The position numbers and the translations under genes were made by a program. From JAOPZW01 sp963806015 (GTDB lineage: Bacteria; Actinomycetota; Thermoleophilia; Solirubrobacterales; Solirubrobacteraceae), in the NCBI GenBank assembly GCA_963806015.1, contig CAWDWM010000006.1, positions 744,001 to 808,000 on the forward strand: DNA of 64,000 nucleotides, read 5' to 3'. The first letter of the stretch is position 1, and every line of letters begins with the position of its first letter. The notes below the pieces were generated by a model that was given only the letters and a program-made list of their open reading frames with translations, did no database searches and was not told the DNA's origin. This document shows, one piece after another, positions 7,683 through 18,221 of the stretch.

Positions 7683-9358
7683 TGAGCATTCGCTCGGTCG
7701 CCGCCGCCGCACTGCTCTGCGGCGTTGCGCTCGCGGCCCCCGCCGCGGCCGCCGTCGCGCCGGGGCGCGTGACCTTCCCGACCGCCCCGAGGGCCGAGCG
7801 CGTCGGCAACGCGTCGCTCGTGCTCTCGGCCGGCGTGGCGCTCCCCGAGGGCGGGGTCGTGCTGGCCGGGCGCGACGGAGCGGGCGACATCGTGCTGGCG
7901 CAGCTGCGCCCTGACGGCTCGCTGGATCCCGCCTTCGGCGCCGCGGGGATCGCGCACGTGGTACCGCCGACGTCGGGACCGAGCACGCTCGCCCGCAACC
8001 TCCAGGTCCTGCGCGAGCGCGACGGGCGGCTGCTCGTCGTGGCGACGGCAACCCGCTCCGCCGCGAACGAGAACGATCAGCTGGTCGTCGTGGGCCTGAG
8101 CGCCGACGGCACCCTCGACGGCACCTTCGGCAGCGGGGGCGTCGCCGCCCCCGGCGTGCAGTCGAGTTGCCTTCAGTGCTCGCCCGCGGCGCTCGCGCCC
8201 GACGGCAGCATCGTGCTCACCGGGAACACCGGCCAGATCCCGCCGGGCATCGCGCAGCATCCCGGCGTGGTCGTCGACTTCCACTGGGTCGTCGCTCGCC
8301 TGAGCCCGACCGGGCGCCTCGATCCCCGCTTCGGCGCGCAGGGCATCGCCAAGCTGCCCGGTACCAGTGGGGCCGGCTATGCGAGCGTGTCGCTGCCCGG
8401 CGGGGCGGTCGCCGCTCTGGGCGCCGACCTCGGAGGTCCGAAGCTTGCGCGGCTGACGCCTGCGGGTGCGCTTGACCCCTTCTTCAACCACGGCGAGCCA
8501 GTCGGGCTCTCGCGGGCCGTGCTCTTCTGGTTCGGCCTGCGCGGTCGTGCGGACGGCAGCGTCGACGCGCTCGGCAGCGGACCCAACACCGCGCGGCTCG
8601 TGCGCTACACCGACACGGGCATCCTCGATCCCGACTTCGGCACCGGCGGCGTCGTGAATCGCGTCATGACGCTCACGCTCGGCGAAGGACCCGCCCAACT
8701 GCTTCGCGCACCGCGCGGAGGCGACATCGTCGTTGGGCCCTTCGCGCCCGGCGCGGCGCCACGGCTGCGGGCCGCGCGCGTGACGGCGAGGGGCAGCGTC
8801 GACTCCGTGGCAGAGGTGCCGCTCGTGTTCGGTGGCGGCACGACCAGCGCAGGCCCCGCGCCCGATAGGGCCTCCGTTCGCCAGAACGCGTTCGTTCCCG
8901 GCCGCGCGCTCGCGCGCGCCGGCGGCTCGCTCGTGATCCCCGGCGCCACCGGCGTCGTCGAGCACACCGATCGGGGTCCCAGCAACAGCCTCTACGAGGC
9001 CGCAGTGGCGGCCACGACGCCCGCGTTTGCCCTGGACCCGTCCTTCGGGGGCGAGGCCCCGCCGCCGACGCTCGCGGTCCGCGTGGCGCCCGAGCGCCTG
9101 GCGACCGCCGTCGGCGTGACCGTGCGGACCTCGGGGCCCGGCCTGTGCCTGCTGCGCGTGACGGCCGGCGGCCGCGTCGTCGCACGCTCGACGGTTGCGG
9201 TCTTCGCCGCCGGCCCCCAGCGGCTGCGAGCGCGGCTGACCTCCATCGGCCGGCGCGCCCTGCTCGGCGCCCACGGCGTGCTCGTCACGGTCACCGCCAC
9301 CTTCCGCGACCTGGTGGAAGCTCAGGCGAGCGCCCGGGCCGCGGGGACGCTGCGATAG
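7682..9358 (+). CDS. secreted delta-60 repeat protein
   Basis: A 558-residue exported protein with an N-terminal signal peptide (VAAAALLCGVALAAPAAAA). It has at least five copies of a short motif of the form DG-x-LDPxFGxxG (for example DGSLDPAFGAAGI, DGTLDGTFGSGGV, TGILDPDFGTGGV). This is the delta-60 repeat, thought to form blades of a beta-propeller-like fold. The C-terminal 110 residues (after GGEAPPP) form a separate beta-rich domain. No enzymatic motif is seen; a cell-envelope or adhesive role is possible. GTG 7682 is the only start that includes the whole signal peptide, but it has no Shine-Dalgarno. Confidence 0.85.
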   Translation: MSIRSVAAAALLCGVALAAPAAAAVAPGRVTFPTAPRAERVGNASLVLSAGVALPEGGVVLAGRDGAGDIVLAQLRPDGSLDPAFGAAGIAHVVPPTSGPSTLARNLQVLRERDGRLLVVATATRSAANENDQLVVVGLSADGTLDGTFGSGGVAAPGVQSSCLQCSPAALAPDGSIVLTGNTGQIPPGIAQHPGVVVDFHWVVARLSPTGRLDPRFGAQGIAKLPGTSGAGYASVSLPGGAVAALGADLGGPKLARLTPAGALDPFFNHGEPVGLSRAVLFWFGLRGRADGSVDALGSGPNTARLVRYTDTGILDPDFGTGGVVNRVMTLTLGEGPAQLLRAPRGGDIVVGPFAPGAAPRLRAARVTARGSVDSVAEVPLVFGGGTTSAGPAPDRASVRQNAFVPGRALARAGGSLVIPGATGVVEHTDRGPSNSLYEAAVAATTPAFALDPSFGGEAPPPTLAVRVAPERLATAVGVTVRTSGPGLCLLRVTAGGRVVARSTVAVFAAGPQRLRARLTSIGRRALLGAHGVLVTVTATFRDLVEAQASARAAGTLR

Positions 9359-9381
9359 GGACCTGGCCACTCGGAGGGGCC

Positions 9382-9414
9382 TTTCACGGCCGTTTCATGA
9401 AAGCGCCGTAGCTT
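9382..9414 (+). promoter_or_regulatory. OmpR-type direct-repeat operator and promoter of uppP
   Basis: Two TTTCA half-sites start at 9382 and 9393, exactly 11 bases (one helical turn) apart, the spacing used by OmpR/PhoB-family regulators. A -10-like TAGCTT (9409-9414) follows and lies 7 bases before the GTG of uppP. The repeats therefore cover the -35 region, where an activator would bind. A near-identical copy is at 12342-12363. Binding by the regulator encoded at 10313 is inferred. Confidence 0.6.
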
Positions 9415-9421
9415 CGCCGCG

Positions 9422-10294
9422 GTGCATCCGATCTCTTATCTGCAGGCCATCATCCTGGGCCTGCTGCAGGGCGTCGCCGAGCCCTTCCCGATCTCCAGCC
9501 TGGGCCACGCGGTCGTCCTGCCGCGCCTGTTCGGGTGGGACATCCACCAGAACGACGACTACTTCCTGACCTTCCTGGTCGCCACCCACCTGGCGACCGC
9601 GATCGTGCTCTTCGGGATCTTCATCGACGACTGGCGCCGGATCGCGTCGGGCCTGCTGCGCTCGCTGCGCAACCGCGAGATCGCCCCCGACGACGTCGAT
9701 GCCCGCCTGGGCTGGCTGCTCGTGGTCGGCACCATCCCCGCCGGCATCCTCGGGCTCCTGCTCGAGCACCCGCTGCGCACGCTCTTCGCCTCCGCCCCCT
9801 CGGCCGCGGCCTTCCTGATCCTCAACGGCGTGCTCCTGCTCGCCTTCGAGCGGCTGCGCCGCAACGCGCCGGTGGTCGGCGAGGACGTCGCCCAGAGCGA
9901 CGAGCGCATCGCGCGGCTGAGCTGGCGCCAGGCCATCGCCGTGGGCACCTCGCAGGCCGCCGCGCTGATCCCGGGCATCTCGCGCTCGGGCGTGACGATG
10001 GGCGGCGGCCTGCTCGTGGGGCTCTCCAACGAGGACGCGGCCCGGTACGGGTTCCTGCTCGCCACGCCGATCATCGGCGCGGCCGCTCTGCTGAAGCTGC
10101 CCGACCTCTTCGGCCACAAGGGCGACGGGGTGCGCGGCCCCGCGCTGGTGGCCGCTCTGTGCGCCGCGGTCGCGACCTACGTCGCGGTGCGTTTCCTGCT
10201 GCGCTACCTGGAGACCAACCGCCTGACCTCGTTCGGCTACTACTGCATCGGCGCCGGCGTGGTGTGCACGCTGATCTTCGCGTTCGGAGGTTGA
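9422..10294 (+). CDS. uppP: undecaprenyl-diphosphatase (BacA/UppP family)
   Basis: Integral membrane enzyme that dephosphorylates undecaprenyl diphosphate to recycle the carrier for peptidoglycan and other wall polymers; it gives bacitracin resistance when abundant. It has 290 residues and about eight membrane helices. Two family motifs are present: AEPFPISSLGH near residue 19 (usual form ExxPISSTGH, so Thr is replaced by Leu) and PGISRSGVTMGGGLL in the second half. The GTG start lies 7 bases after a -10-like box with no Shine-Dalgarno. It is first in a row with a response regulator and a histidine kinase, so the system probably responds to envelope stress. Confidence 0.9.
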   Translation: MHPISYLQAIILGLLQGVAEPFPISSLGHAVVLPRLFGWDIHQNDDYFLTFLVATHLATAIVLFGIFIDDWRRIASGLLRSLRNREIAPDDVDARLGWLLVVGTIPAGILGLLLEHPLRTLFASAPSAAAFLILNGVLLLAFERLRRNAPVVGEDVAQSDERIARLSWRQAIAVGTSQAAALIPGISRSGVTMGGGLLVGLSNEDAARYGFLLATPIIGAAALLKLPDLFGHKGDGVRGPALVAALCAAVATYVAVRFLLRYLETNRLTSFGYYCIGAGVVCTLIFAFGG

Positions 10295-10312
10295 GGCATA
10301 CTCGAATCGCCG

Positions 10313-10996
10313 ATGCGCCTCCTGGTCGTCGAGGACGAGCCCAAGCTGGGCGCGCTGATCGTTCGCGCGCTCCGGACCGAAGGCCACGCCGTCGACCTGT
10401 GCGAGACCGGCGAGAACGCGCTCTGGCGCGCGGGCTCCGTCGCCTACGACGCGATCGTGCTCGACATCGGCCTGCCCGGCATCGACGGGTTCGAGACCTG
10501 CCGGCGGCTGCGCGCCGACGAGATATGGTCGCCGGTGCTCATGCTCACGGCGCGCGACGCCGTCGCCGATCGCGTCGGGGGCCTCGACGCCGGGGCCGAC
10601 GACTACCTGGTCAAGCCGTTCTCGTTCGCCGAGCTCGCCGCCCGCCTGCGGGCGCTGGTCCGCCGCGGCGGCGCCGAGCGCCCCACGATGCTGGCGGTCG
10701 GAGAGCTGCGCCTGGACCCGGCCCGCCGCGAGGCCTGGCGCGGGGAGCGATCGCTGTCGCTCTCGGCCAAGGAGTACGCGCTCCTCGAGGCCTTCATGCG
10801 CCGCCCCGGCGAGGTCCTGTCGCGCTTCGCCCTCATCGAGCAGGTCTGGGACGAGAGCTACGAGCACCGCTCCAACGTCGTCGACGCCTACGTGCGCCTG
10901 CTGCGCGACAAGATCGATCGCCCGTTCGGCACCGACTCCATCGAGACGGTCCGCGGCGTGGGCTACCGGCTGTGCGCTCCCCCGAGCAGCTCCTGA
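10313..10996 (+). CDS. OmpR/PhoB-family response regulator
   Basis: DNA-binding regulator of 227 residues: receiver domain (acidic pocket VVEDEP, phosphoacceptor D51 in LDIGLPGIDG, Lys in DDYLVKPF) followed by a winged-helix output domain ending VRGVGYRLC. It is phosphorylated by the kinase encoded directly downstream, with which it overlaps by 25 bases. Likely targets are the two 11-bp-phased TTTCA direct repeats at 9382 and 12342, one on each side of this gene cluster, making it autoregulatory through uppP read-through. Confidence 0.95.
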   Translation: MRLLVVEDEPKLGALIVRALRTEGHAVDLCETGENALWRAGSVAYDAIVLDIGLPGIDGFETCRRLRADEIWSPVLMLTARDAVADRVGGLDAGADDYLVKPFSFAELAARLRALVRRGGAERPTMLAVGELRLDPARREAWRGERSLSLSAKEYALLEAFMRRPGEVLSRFALIEQVWDESYEHRSNVVDAYVRLLRDKIDRPFGTDSIETVRGVGYRLCAPPSSS

Positions 10997-12360
10997 GCGC
11001 GCTGCCGCTGCGGGTCAGGCTGACGCTCGGCTACACGGGCGCCATGGCCGTCGTGCTCGCCATCGTGTGCGCCTTCCTGTTCCTGCACACCAAGGCGGGC
11101 ATCGACCAGGGCATCGACGACGCGCTGGCGCTGCGGGCGCACGACGTCGCCGCGGCCGCGAACACGGGCGACGCCGCCGCCCTGCTGCGCACGCCCGCCC
11201 TGCCGGCCGGGCAGATCGGCGACATCGCCCAGGTCGTCGACTCCACCGGCCGCGTGCTGGCCGCGACGCCCTCGGCGCGCCGGGCGCTGCTCAGCGCCGA
11301 CGAGCTGCGCGCGGCGCAGAGCCGGCGCATCGTGCGCGACCGCGGCGAGAGCCTGCGCGTGCTCGCCGAGCCGGTCGGGACGGCGCGGCGCGTCGTCGTC
11401 GTGGGCGCCGACCTCCCGCAGCGCGAGCACGCGCTCGACGTGCTCACGGGTGCGCTGCTCATCGGCGGCCCGCTCGCGCTGGCGCTCGCCGCCCTCGCCG
11501 GCTACGCGCTGGCCTCCAGCGCGCTGCGGCCCGTCGAGGCGATGCGCAGCCGGGCGGCGACCATCTCCGCCGACGACCCCGATGCCCGCCTGCCCCTCCC
11601 CGAGGCCCGCGACGAGATCCGGCGACTGGGAAGCACACTCAACGAGATGCTGGCGCGGCTGGCGCGCGCCCGCGCGCGCGAGCGCGCCTTCGTGGCGGAC
11701 GCCAGCCACGAGCTGCGCACGCCGCTGGCCATCCTCAAGGGCGAGCTCGAGCTGGCCGCGGCCGGCGATCCCGATCGCGAGGAGCTCCGGCGCGTGGTCC
11801 ACTCGGCCACCGAGGAGACCGACCGCCTCGTCGCGCTCGCCGAGGAGCTGCTCGCCCTCGCGCGCCTGGACGAGGACGCGCTGACCATCCGTCCCGAGCG
11901 GGTGGCCGTGCACGCCGTCATCGAGACCGTCGCGGCCTCGTTCGCGCCCGCCGCGGCCGACGCGGGCCGGACCCTCGTGGTCGGGAGCGGGCCGCCGGTG
12001 GTCGCCTACGCCGACGCCGACCGCCTGCGCCAGGCGCTCGACAACCTCGTCGAGAACGCCCTGCGCCACGGGGCCGGCGCCGTGCGCATCGGCGCCCGCG
12101 CCACGGGCGACGGGGTCGAGGTGCACGTCCGCGACGAGGGCGCCGGCTTCGCGCCCGGCTTCCTGCCCCGCGCGTTCGATCGCTTCGCGCGCGGCGGCGC
12201 CGACCGGCGATCGGGCTCGGGCCTGGGGCTCTCCATCGTGGCCGCGGTGGCCGCGGCGCACGGCGGCAGCGCCCATGCCGCGAACGGCCCGGACGGCGGC
12301 GCGGACGTGTGGATCGCGCTGCCCTCCCCGGACGGGGAGCCTTTCATCGCCGTTTCATGA
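10972..12360 (+). CDS. membrane sensor histidine kinase
   Basis: A 462-residue sensor kinase. The GTG start at 10972 overlaps the regulator gene by 25 bases and gives a short cytoplasmic segment before TM1 (AMAVVLAIVCAFLFL). An extracytoplasmic sensor of about 120 residues, TM2 (LIGGPLALALAALAGYALA) and a HAMP domain follow. HisKA has the phosphorylated His at H246 (DASHELRTPL). HATPase_c has the N box (LDNLVENALRHG) and G boxes (DEGAGF, GSGLGLSIV). The last codons (...FIAVS) overlap the second putative operator. Confidence 0.93.
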   Translation: MRSPEQLLSALPLRVRLTLGYTGAMAVVLAIVCAFLFLHTKAGIDQGIDDALALRAHDVAAAANTGDAAALLRTPALPAGQIGDIAQVVDSTGRVLAATPSARRALLSADELRAAQSRRIVRDRGESLRVLAEPVGTARRVVVVGADLPQREHALDVLTGALLIGGPLALALAALAGYALASSALRPVEAMRSRAATISADDPDARLPLPEARDEIRRLGSTLNEMLARLARARARERAFVADASHELRTPLAILKGELELAAAGDPDREELRRVVHSATEETDRLVALAEELLALARLDEDALTIRPERVAVHAVIETVAASFAPAAADAGRTLVVGSGPPVVAYADADRLRQALDNLVENALRHGAGAVRIGARATGDGVEVHVRDEGAGFAPGFLPRAFDRFARGGADRRSGSGLGLSIVAAVAAAHGGSAHAANGPDGGADVWIALPSPDGEPFIAVS

Positions 12361-12363
12361 AGG
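12342..12363 (+). promoter_or_regulatory. second OmpR-type direct-repeat operator
   Basis: TTTCA half-sites start at 12342 and 12353, again 11 bases apart. The copy matches the one at 9382 at nearly every base, including the CCTTTCA lead-in and the TTTCATGAA second half. It lies over the end of the kinase gene and just upstream of the small membrane protein gene, whose -10 could be TAACCA (12365-12370). Because this stretch is also coding, its identity to the uppP copy is notable. Confidence 0.6.
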
Positions 12364-12384
12364 CTAACCACGATGGGCGGAGCC

Positions 12385-12636
12385 ATGACCAAGAACCGCT
12401 CGCTCATCGTTCCGGCCGTCGTCCTCGGCGTCGCCCTGCTCGTCCTCGCCGCCCTCTACTTCGTCGACAGCGCGGACGCGCTGCCGTCCTTCCTCCCGGG
12501 ACACGAGGCGGGCTCCACGCACCACCACATCAAGCACGGGATCGCCGCCGCCATCGTCGGCCTCGGCTGCTTCACCTTCGCGTGGTTTCAGAGCGGGCCG
12601 GTGGCTACGGGTCCATCGACCCGGACGCAACGCTGA
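12385..12636 (+). CDS. small two-helix membrane protein, likely two-component target
   Basis: An 83-residue protein of unknown family. TM1 is IVPAVVLGVALLVLAALYFV, followed by a short loop with three consecutive His and more His nearby (GSTHHHIKHG), then TM2 (IAAAIVGLGCFTFAWF). The His-rich loop could bind a metal. ATG 12385 (weak GGCGGAG before it) is preferred to ATG 12373, which is only 2 bases from the possible -10. It lies directly downstream of the second operator, so it is probably controlled by the adjacent regulator. Its 3' end overlaps the end of the opposing VOC gene by 32 bases. Confidence 0.65.
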   Translation: MTKNRSLIVPAVVLGVALLVLAALYFVDSADALPSFLPGHEAGSTHHHIKHGIAAAIVGLGCFTFAWFQSGPVATGPSTRTQR

Positions 12637-13372
12637 ACACCGCGTTGCTCGGATCGCGCAGGATCGCGAAGCGCGACCCGTTGGGCACGTCGATCGGCCC
12701 CATCACCGTCTCGCCGCCCAGCTCGCCCACCTGAGCGACCGTGGCGTCGGCGTCCTCGCAGACGAAGTAGAGGTTCCACGCCGGGTGGGCGCCCGGGGGC
12801 ATCGGCATCATGCCGCCGTTCTGCCGGCCGCCGTTGGTGATCGACCAGTACTGGCCCCCTGACCCCTCCACCTCGCTGATCTCCCAGCCGAAGAGCGCCC
12901 GGTAGAAGGCGGCCGACGCCTCGACGTCGGGCGTGATCAGGTCGTTCCAGCTCAGCGCGCCGGGCACGTTGACCAGGCCGGCGCCGATGTTCTGGTTGGG
13001 CTGCCAGACCGAGAGCACCGCGCCCTGCGGGTCCGCGAAGGCCGCCATGCGCCCGGCCTCGAAGACGTCGAAGGGCTCCGCCAGCAACGTGGCGCCGAGC
13101 TCGGCGGCCCGGACGGCGCTCGCGTCGGCCGACTCGACGCTCACGTAGCAGTTCCAGTGCGGCGGCACGCCCTCGCCCTGCAGCGGCCCGAGGGCGGCGA
13201 CCGAATGGCCGTCGAGCTTGGCCATCGAATAGACCGCGCCCTCGCCGATCGGGATGTCCTCGTACTGCCACGCGAAGAGCGCCGCGTAGAACGCCTTGGC
13301 GCCCTCCTGATCGTCGGTTTCGAGGTCGACCCAGTTGAAGGTTCCGGGTGCGTAGCTGGTGCGTTCGCCCAT
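12605..13372 (-). CDS. two-domain VOC (glyoxalase/bleomycin-resistance fold) protein
   Basis: A 255-residue cytoplasmic protein made of two related VOC modules (residues about 10-125 and 135-250). Each has the pattern FNWVDLETDD/SWNDLITPDV, then AFYAALFAW/AFYRALFGW, then a closing beta segment. It resembles mycobacterial CFP30B and Streptomyces hydroxylase-like VOC proteins. VOC proteins bind a divalent metal and act on, or sequester, small molecules; the substrate is not predictable. It is followed on the same strand, 13 bases upstream of its start, by asd. Confidence 0.88.
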   Translation of the reverse strand: MGERTSYAPGTFNWVDLETDDQEGAKAFYAALFAWQYEDIPIGEGAVYSMAKLDGHSVAALGPLQGEGVPPHWNCYVSVESADASAVRAAELGATLLAEPFDVFEAGRMAAFADPQGAVLSVWQPNQNIGAGLVNVPGALSWNDLITPDVEASAAFYRALFGWEISEVEGSGGQYWSITNGGRQNGGMMPMPPGAHPAWNLYFVCEDADATVAQVGELGGETVMGPIDVPNGSRFAILRDPSNAVFSVASGSMDP

Positions 13373-13385
13373 GCGGGCGACGCTA

Positions 13386-14405
13386 TCAAGCGGCTGCGCC
13401 GACCAGCCCGCGCGCGTGCAGCAGCTCCGCGATCTGCACCGTGTTGAGCGCGGCGCCCTTGAGCAGGTTGTCGCCCACCACGAAGAAGTTGAGGCTGTGG
13501 TCGTCGTACAGGTCCGCGCGCACGCGCCCGACCGCGACCTCGTCGCGCCCCGCCCACTCCAGCGGCGTGGGGATGTCGTCGAGCTCGAGGTTGGGGAAGG
13601 CGCGCAGCGCCTCCATCGCCTCGCCGAGGTCGGCGCGCCGCTCGAACGTCGCGCGCACCTCGATGGCGTGGCCGACCATGACCGGCACGCGCACGCAGGT
13701 CGGCGCGATGTTCAGGCCGGGAAGGCCGAGGATCTTGCGCGACTCGTTCTGGAGCTTCATCTCCTCGTCGCTGTAGCCGCCCTCGACCTCGCTGCCCAGC
13801 CACGGCACGACGTTGAAGGCCAGCGTCCTGGCGTGGACCTTCGCCTCGACCGACGCGGCGGCAGTGGCGCCGTCGTTCACCAGGTCGTGCTCGCGGACGC
13901 GATCGACCTGGCCGTGGAGCTCGTCCATGCCCTTCTGGCCGGCGCCGCCGGCCGCCTGGAAGGAGGTGCAGACCATCGTGGTCAGGCCGAAGGCGTCGTG
14001 CAGCGCCTTGGCCGGCAGCATGACCGCCATCGTCGTGCAGTTCGGGTTGGCCACGATGCCCTTGCCGATGTGATCGAGGGCTTCGGGGTTGACCTCCGAG
14101 ACGACGAGCGGGACCTCGTCGTCCATGCGCCAGGCCGACGAGTTGTCGACCACGAGCGCGCCCGCCGCGGCAAAGCGCGGCGCCCACTCGCGCGAGGTCG
14201 CGCCGCCGGCGCTGAACAGCGCGACGTCGAAGCCCTGGATCGTGTCGTCGGCCAGCGGCTGCACGGTCATCTCGCCGATGCGCTTGCCGGCCGAGCGCGC
14301 GGAGGCGAAGGGCACGACCTCGCCGGCCGGATAGCCGCGGCGCTCGAGCAACGTCAGCAGGAGCGTGCCGACGGCGCCGGTGGCGCCGACCACCGCGACC
14401 CTCAT
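13386..14405 (-). CDS. asd: aspartate-semialdehyde dehydrogenase
   Basis: NADPH-dependent enzyme making aspartate semialdehyde from aspartyl phosphate, the branch point to lysine/diaminopimelate, threonine and methionine. It has 339 residues (typical) and starts with the Rossmann motif GATGAVGTLLL. VANPNCTTM contains the catalytic Cys, and the conserved PNLELDDIPTPLEWAGRDE region is near the C-terminus. Its ATG overlaps the stop of lysC by 4 bases, so the two enzymes of consecutive steps are coupled, as in many actinobacteria. Confidence 0.97.
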   Translation of the reverse strand: MRVAVVGATGAVGTLLLTLLERRGYPAGEVVPFASARSAGKRIGEMTVQPLADDTIQGFDVALFSAGGATSREWAPRFAAAGALVVDNSSAWRMDDEVPLVVSEVNPEALDHIGKGIVANPNCTTMAVMLPAKALHDAFGLTTMVCTSFQAAGGAGQKGMDELHGQVDRVREHDLVNDGATAAASVEAKVHARTLAFNVVPWLGSEVEGGYSDEEMKLQNESRKILGLPGLNIAPTCVRVPVMVGHAIEVRATFERRADLGEAMEALRAFPNLELDDIPTPLEWAGRDEVAVGRVRADLYDDHSLNFFVVGDNLLKGAALNTVQIAELLHARGLVGAAA

Positions 14406-15670
14406 GACGCGAACTCCCCGAACGGCTGCTCGGGGCGGATCGTGCCCTCGCCGGAGAGCTCGAAGGCGCTGTGCAGCGCCTTGACCGCGTCGGGCACGCG
14501 ATCGCCCGGGACGACGCAGGAGATCCGGATCGGGGAGGTGGAGATCATCATGATGTTGATCGCGTTGTCACCGAGCGTAGTGAAGACCTTCGCCGCGACC
14601 CCGGGGTGCGTCTTCATCCCCGCCCCCACGATCGACACCTTCCCCATCGTCTCGTCGGTGGCGACCGTCATCCCCAATTCGGCGGTGATCGGCGCCAGCG
14701 CCGTCTGCGCCGCGTGGATGTCGTCGCGGGGGATGGTGAACGACATGTCCGCGCGCTGGCCCTCGGTCTCGGGCTCGCCCTGGATGATCATGTCGATGTT
14801 CACGTTCGCCTCGGCCAGCGCGGTGGTCACGCGGCCCGCGATGCCGGGCGTGTCCGGGACGCCCATCAGCGTGACGCGGGCCTCGCCGAGAGAGTGGGTG
14901 ACGGCGGTGATGAGGGGCTGCTCCATGGTCTCCTCTTCGGACACGACAACGGTACCGGGGGCGTCGTCGAAGCTCGATCGGCAGTGGATGCGCACGCCGT
15001 GGTTGCGCGCGTACTCGACGGAGCGCAGCTGCAGGACGCCGGCGCCCGAAGCCGCCATCTCGAGCATCTCCTCGAAGGACAGGATCGGCAGCTTGCGCGC
15101 GTTGGGCACGATCCGCGGGTCGGCCGAGAACACGCCCGGAACGTCGGTGTAGATCTCGCACACCTCCGCGCCCACGGCGGCGGCCAGGGCGACGGCCGTG
15201 GTGTCCGAGCCGCCGCGGCCCAGCGTCGTCACGTCGCGCGCGGTGCTCACCCCCTGAAAGCCGGCGACGAGCACGATCGAGTCAGCGTCGAGGGCGGCGA
15301 AGATGCGATCGGCGCGCACGTCGAGGATGCGCGCCTTGGTGTGCGAGGTGTCGGTCACGATCCCCGCCTGCGAGCCGGTCAGCGAGATGGCGCGGTGGCC
15401 GAGGTCGTTGATGGCCATGGCGCACAGCGCGCACGACACGCGCTCGCCGGTTGAGAGCAGCATGTCCATCTCGCGCGGATCCGGATGCGGCGAGACCTCG
15501 TGGGCTTCGGCGATCAGGCGGTCGGTCTCCTTGCCGCGCGCGCTGAGGACGGCCACCACGCGGTGCCCCGCCTCGCGCTTGGCGACGATCCGCTGGGCGG
15601 CGCGCTTGAGGCGCTCGGCGTCGGCGACCGACGTGCCTCCGAACTTCATGACGACGGTTGCGGTGACCAC
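14402..15670 (-). CDS. lysC: aspartate kinase
   Basis: First enzyme of the aspartate family pathway, phosphorylating aspartate with ATP. It has 422 residues from GTG 15670; ATG 15649 is also possible but would remove the first beta strand before MKFGGTSVAD. The catalytic domain has KFGGTSV near the start and GRGGSDTTAVALAAAVGA. Two ACT domains (from about residue 260) end the protein, including VTLMGVPDTPGIAGRV, which implies feedback control by lysine and/or threonine. An internal start for a separate beta subunit, known in this family, is plausible around MEQPLITAV. The gene is divergent from gamma-glutamyltransferase. Confidence 0.95.
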   Translation of the reverse strand: MVTATVVMKFGGTSVADAERLKRAAQRIVAKREAGHRVVAVLSARGKETDRLIAEAHEVSPHPDPREMDMLLSTGERVSCALCAMAINDLGHRAISLTGSQAGIVTDTSHTKARILDVRADRIFAALDADSIVLVAGFQGVSTARDVTTLGRGGSDTTAVALAAAVGAEVCEIYTDVPGVFSADPRIVPNARKLPILSFEEMLEMAASGAGVLQLRSVEYARNHGVRIHCRSSFDDAPGTVVVSEEETMEQPLITAVTHSLGEARVTLMGVPDTPGIAGRVTTALAEANVNIDMIIQGEPETEGQRADMSFTIPRDDIHAAQTALAPITAELGMTVATDETMGKVSIVGAGMKTHPGVAAKVFTTLGDNAINIMMISTSPIRISCVVPGDRVPDAVKALHSAFELSGEGTIRPEQPFGEFAS

Positions 15671-15714
15671 GGGCAAGGCGGAAAGGATAGGAGGCGCCAG
15701 GCGCTGGGTAGGGC

Positions 15715-17558
<1,844 letters not shown>

Positions 17559-17562
<4 letters not shown>

Positions 17563-18139
17563 CCGAGCGCGGCGAAGCGCCCGCGGAGGCCCGCGAGCCG
17601 CTCCGGCGGCTCGTTGGCCAGCTCGGCCACCACCACGTCGCGCCCCAGCCCACCCGCCAGCCGATCATCCGCCACTCCTTCGACACCGAGCCGACGGTGA
17701 TGACGTGGTCGGCCAGGCCGTCGAGGCCGGCCGGATGGACCATCGGGCGCCCGTCGAAGACGATCCGCTCCATGGCGGCGTTGTAGATCAGCCAGCAGCC
17801 GCGCCGCCGGCAGAGCGCGCCGATCGCGTCCCACTCGGCGGCGTCGAGCACGGCACCCGAGGGCATCGAGGGGTTCATCACGAACAGGGCGCGGGTGCGA
17901 TCGCCCGCGGCGGCCGGCAGCGCGTCGAACAGCCCTTCGGTGCCACCGCAGGTGATGACCACGTCCTGCTCGGGGTCGTAGGCGACGCCGCTCCGGCGCA
18001 GCAGGCGCTCGGCGACGGCCTCGCGCAACTCGGCCAGCCCGTTGAACGGCAGGTAGGAGTTGGCCGCGTCGACACCCACGCTGGCCCGCGTGGCCTCCAG
18101 CACCGCCGCGGGCGGTGTGTTGGCAGGGCGGTCACGGGG
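17559..18139 (-). pseudogene. decayed PLP-dependent (class I/II) aminotransferase
   Basis: Remnant of a fold-type I aminotransferase. From about 18139 down to 17650 the frame reads NTPPAAVLEATRA, then SYLPFNGLAELREAVAERLL, CGGTEGLFDALPA and SKEWRMIGWRVGW, which contains the PLP-binding Lys. The first 30-40 residues usual in the family are missing: an in-frame TGA (18140-18142) precedes the match. After GWRVGW the sequence continues only in another frame (DVVVAELANEPPERL), so a frameshift lies near 17640-17655. A stop then cuts off the last 130 or so residues. Both ends and the frame are damaged, so it is called a pseudogene; a sequencing error could explain the frameshift but not the missing ends. 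Confidence 0.7.
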
Positions 18140-18191
18140 TCACGGCGCATCTTTCAGATCGGCCGACATAGGGTAGGAGTCGCCAATCCGG

Positions 18192-18221
18192 ACGGCGGGG
18201 CTCAGTGCACTGCCCCGCCGT
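18192..18221 (+). promoter_or_regulatory. 5' leader hairpin of the secreted metallopeptidase gene
   Basis: Perfect 10-base stem (ACGGCGGGGC and GCCCCGCCGT) with a 10-base loop, lying between a possible -10 (TAGGGT, 18169-18174) and the ATG at 18246. Being inside the predicted 5' leader and without a T-run, it may stabilise the mRNA or regulate translation. Confidence 0.45.

Noticed and set aside
9359..9421. TTTCA direct repeats considered as a transposon end or attachment site
   Set aside because: No transposase or integrase is nearby, no target duplication is seen, and the 11-base spacing and second copy before another gene fit a regulator site better.
10301..12734. Large plus-strand alternative frame (555 codons, 11067-12734) over the histidine kinase
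   Set aside because: Arg/Ala-rich nonsense in the shifted frame; the kinase frame has all HisKA/HATPase motifs.
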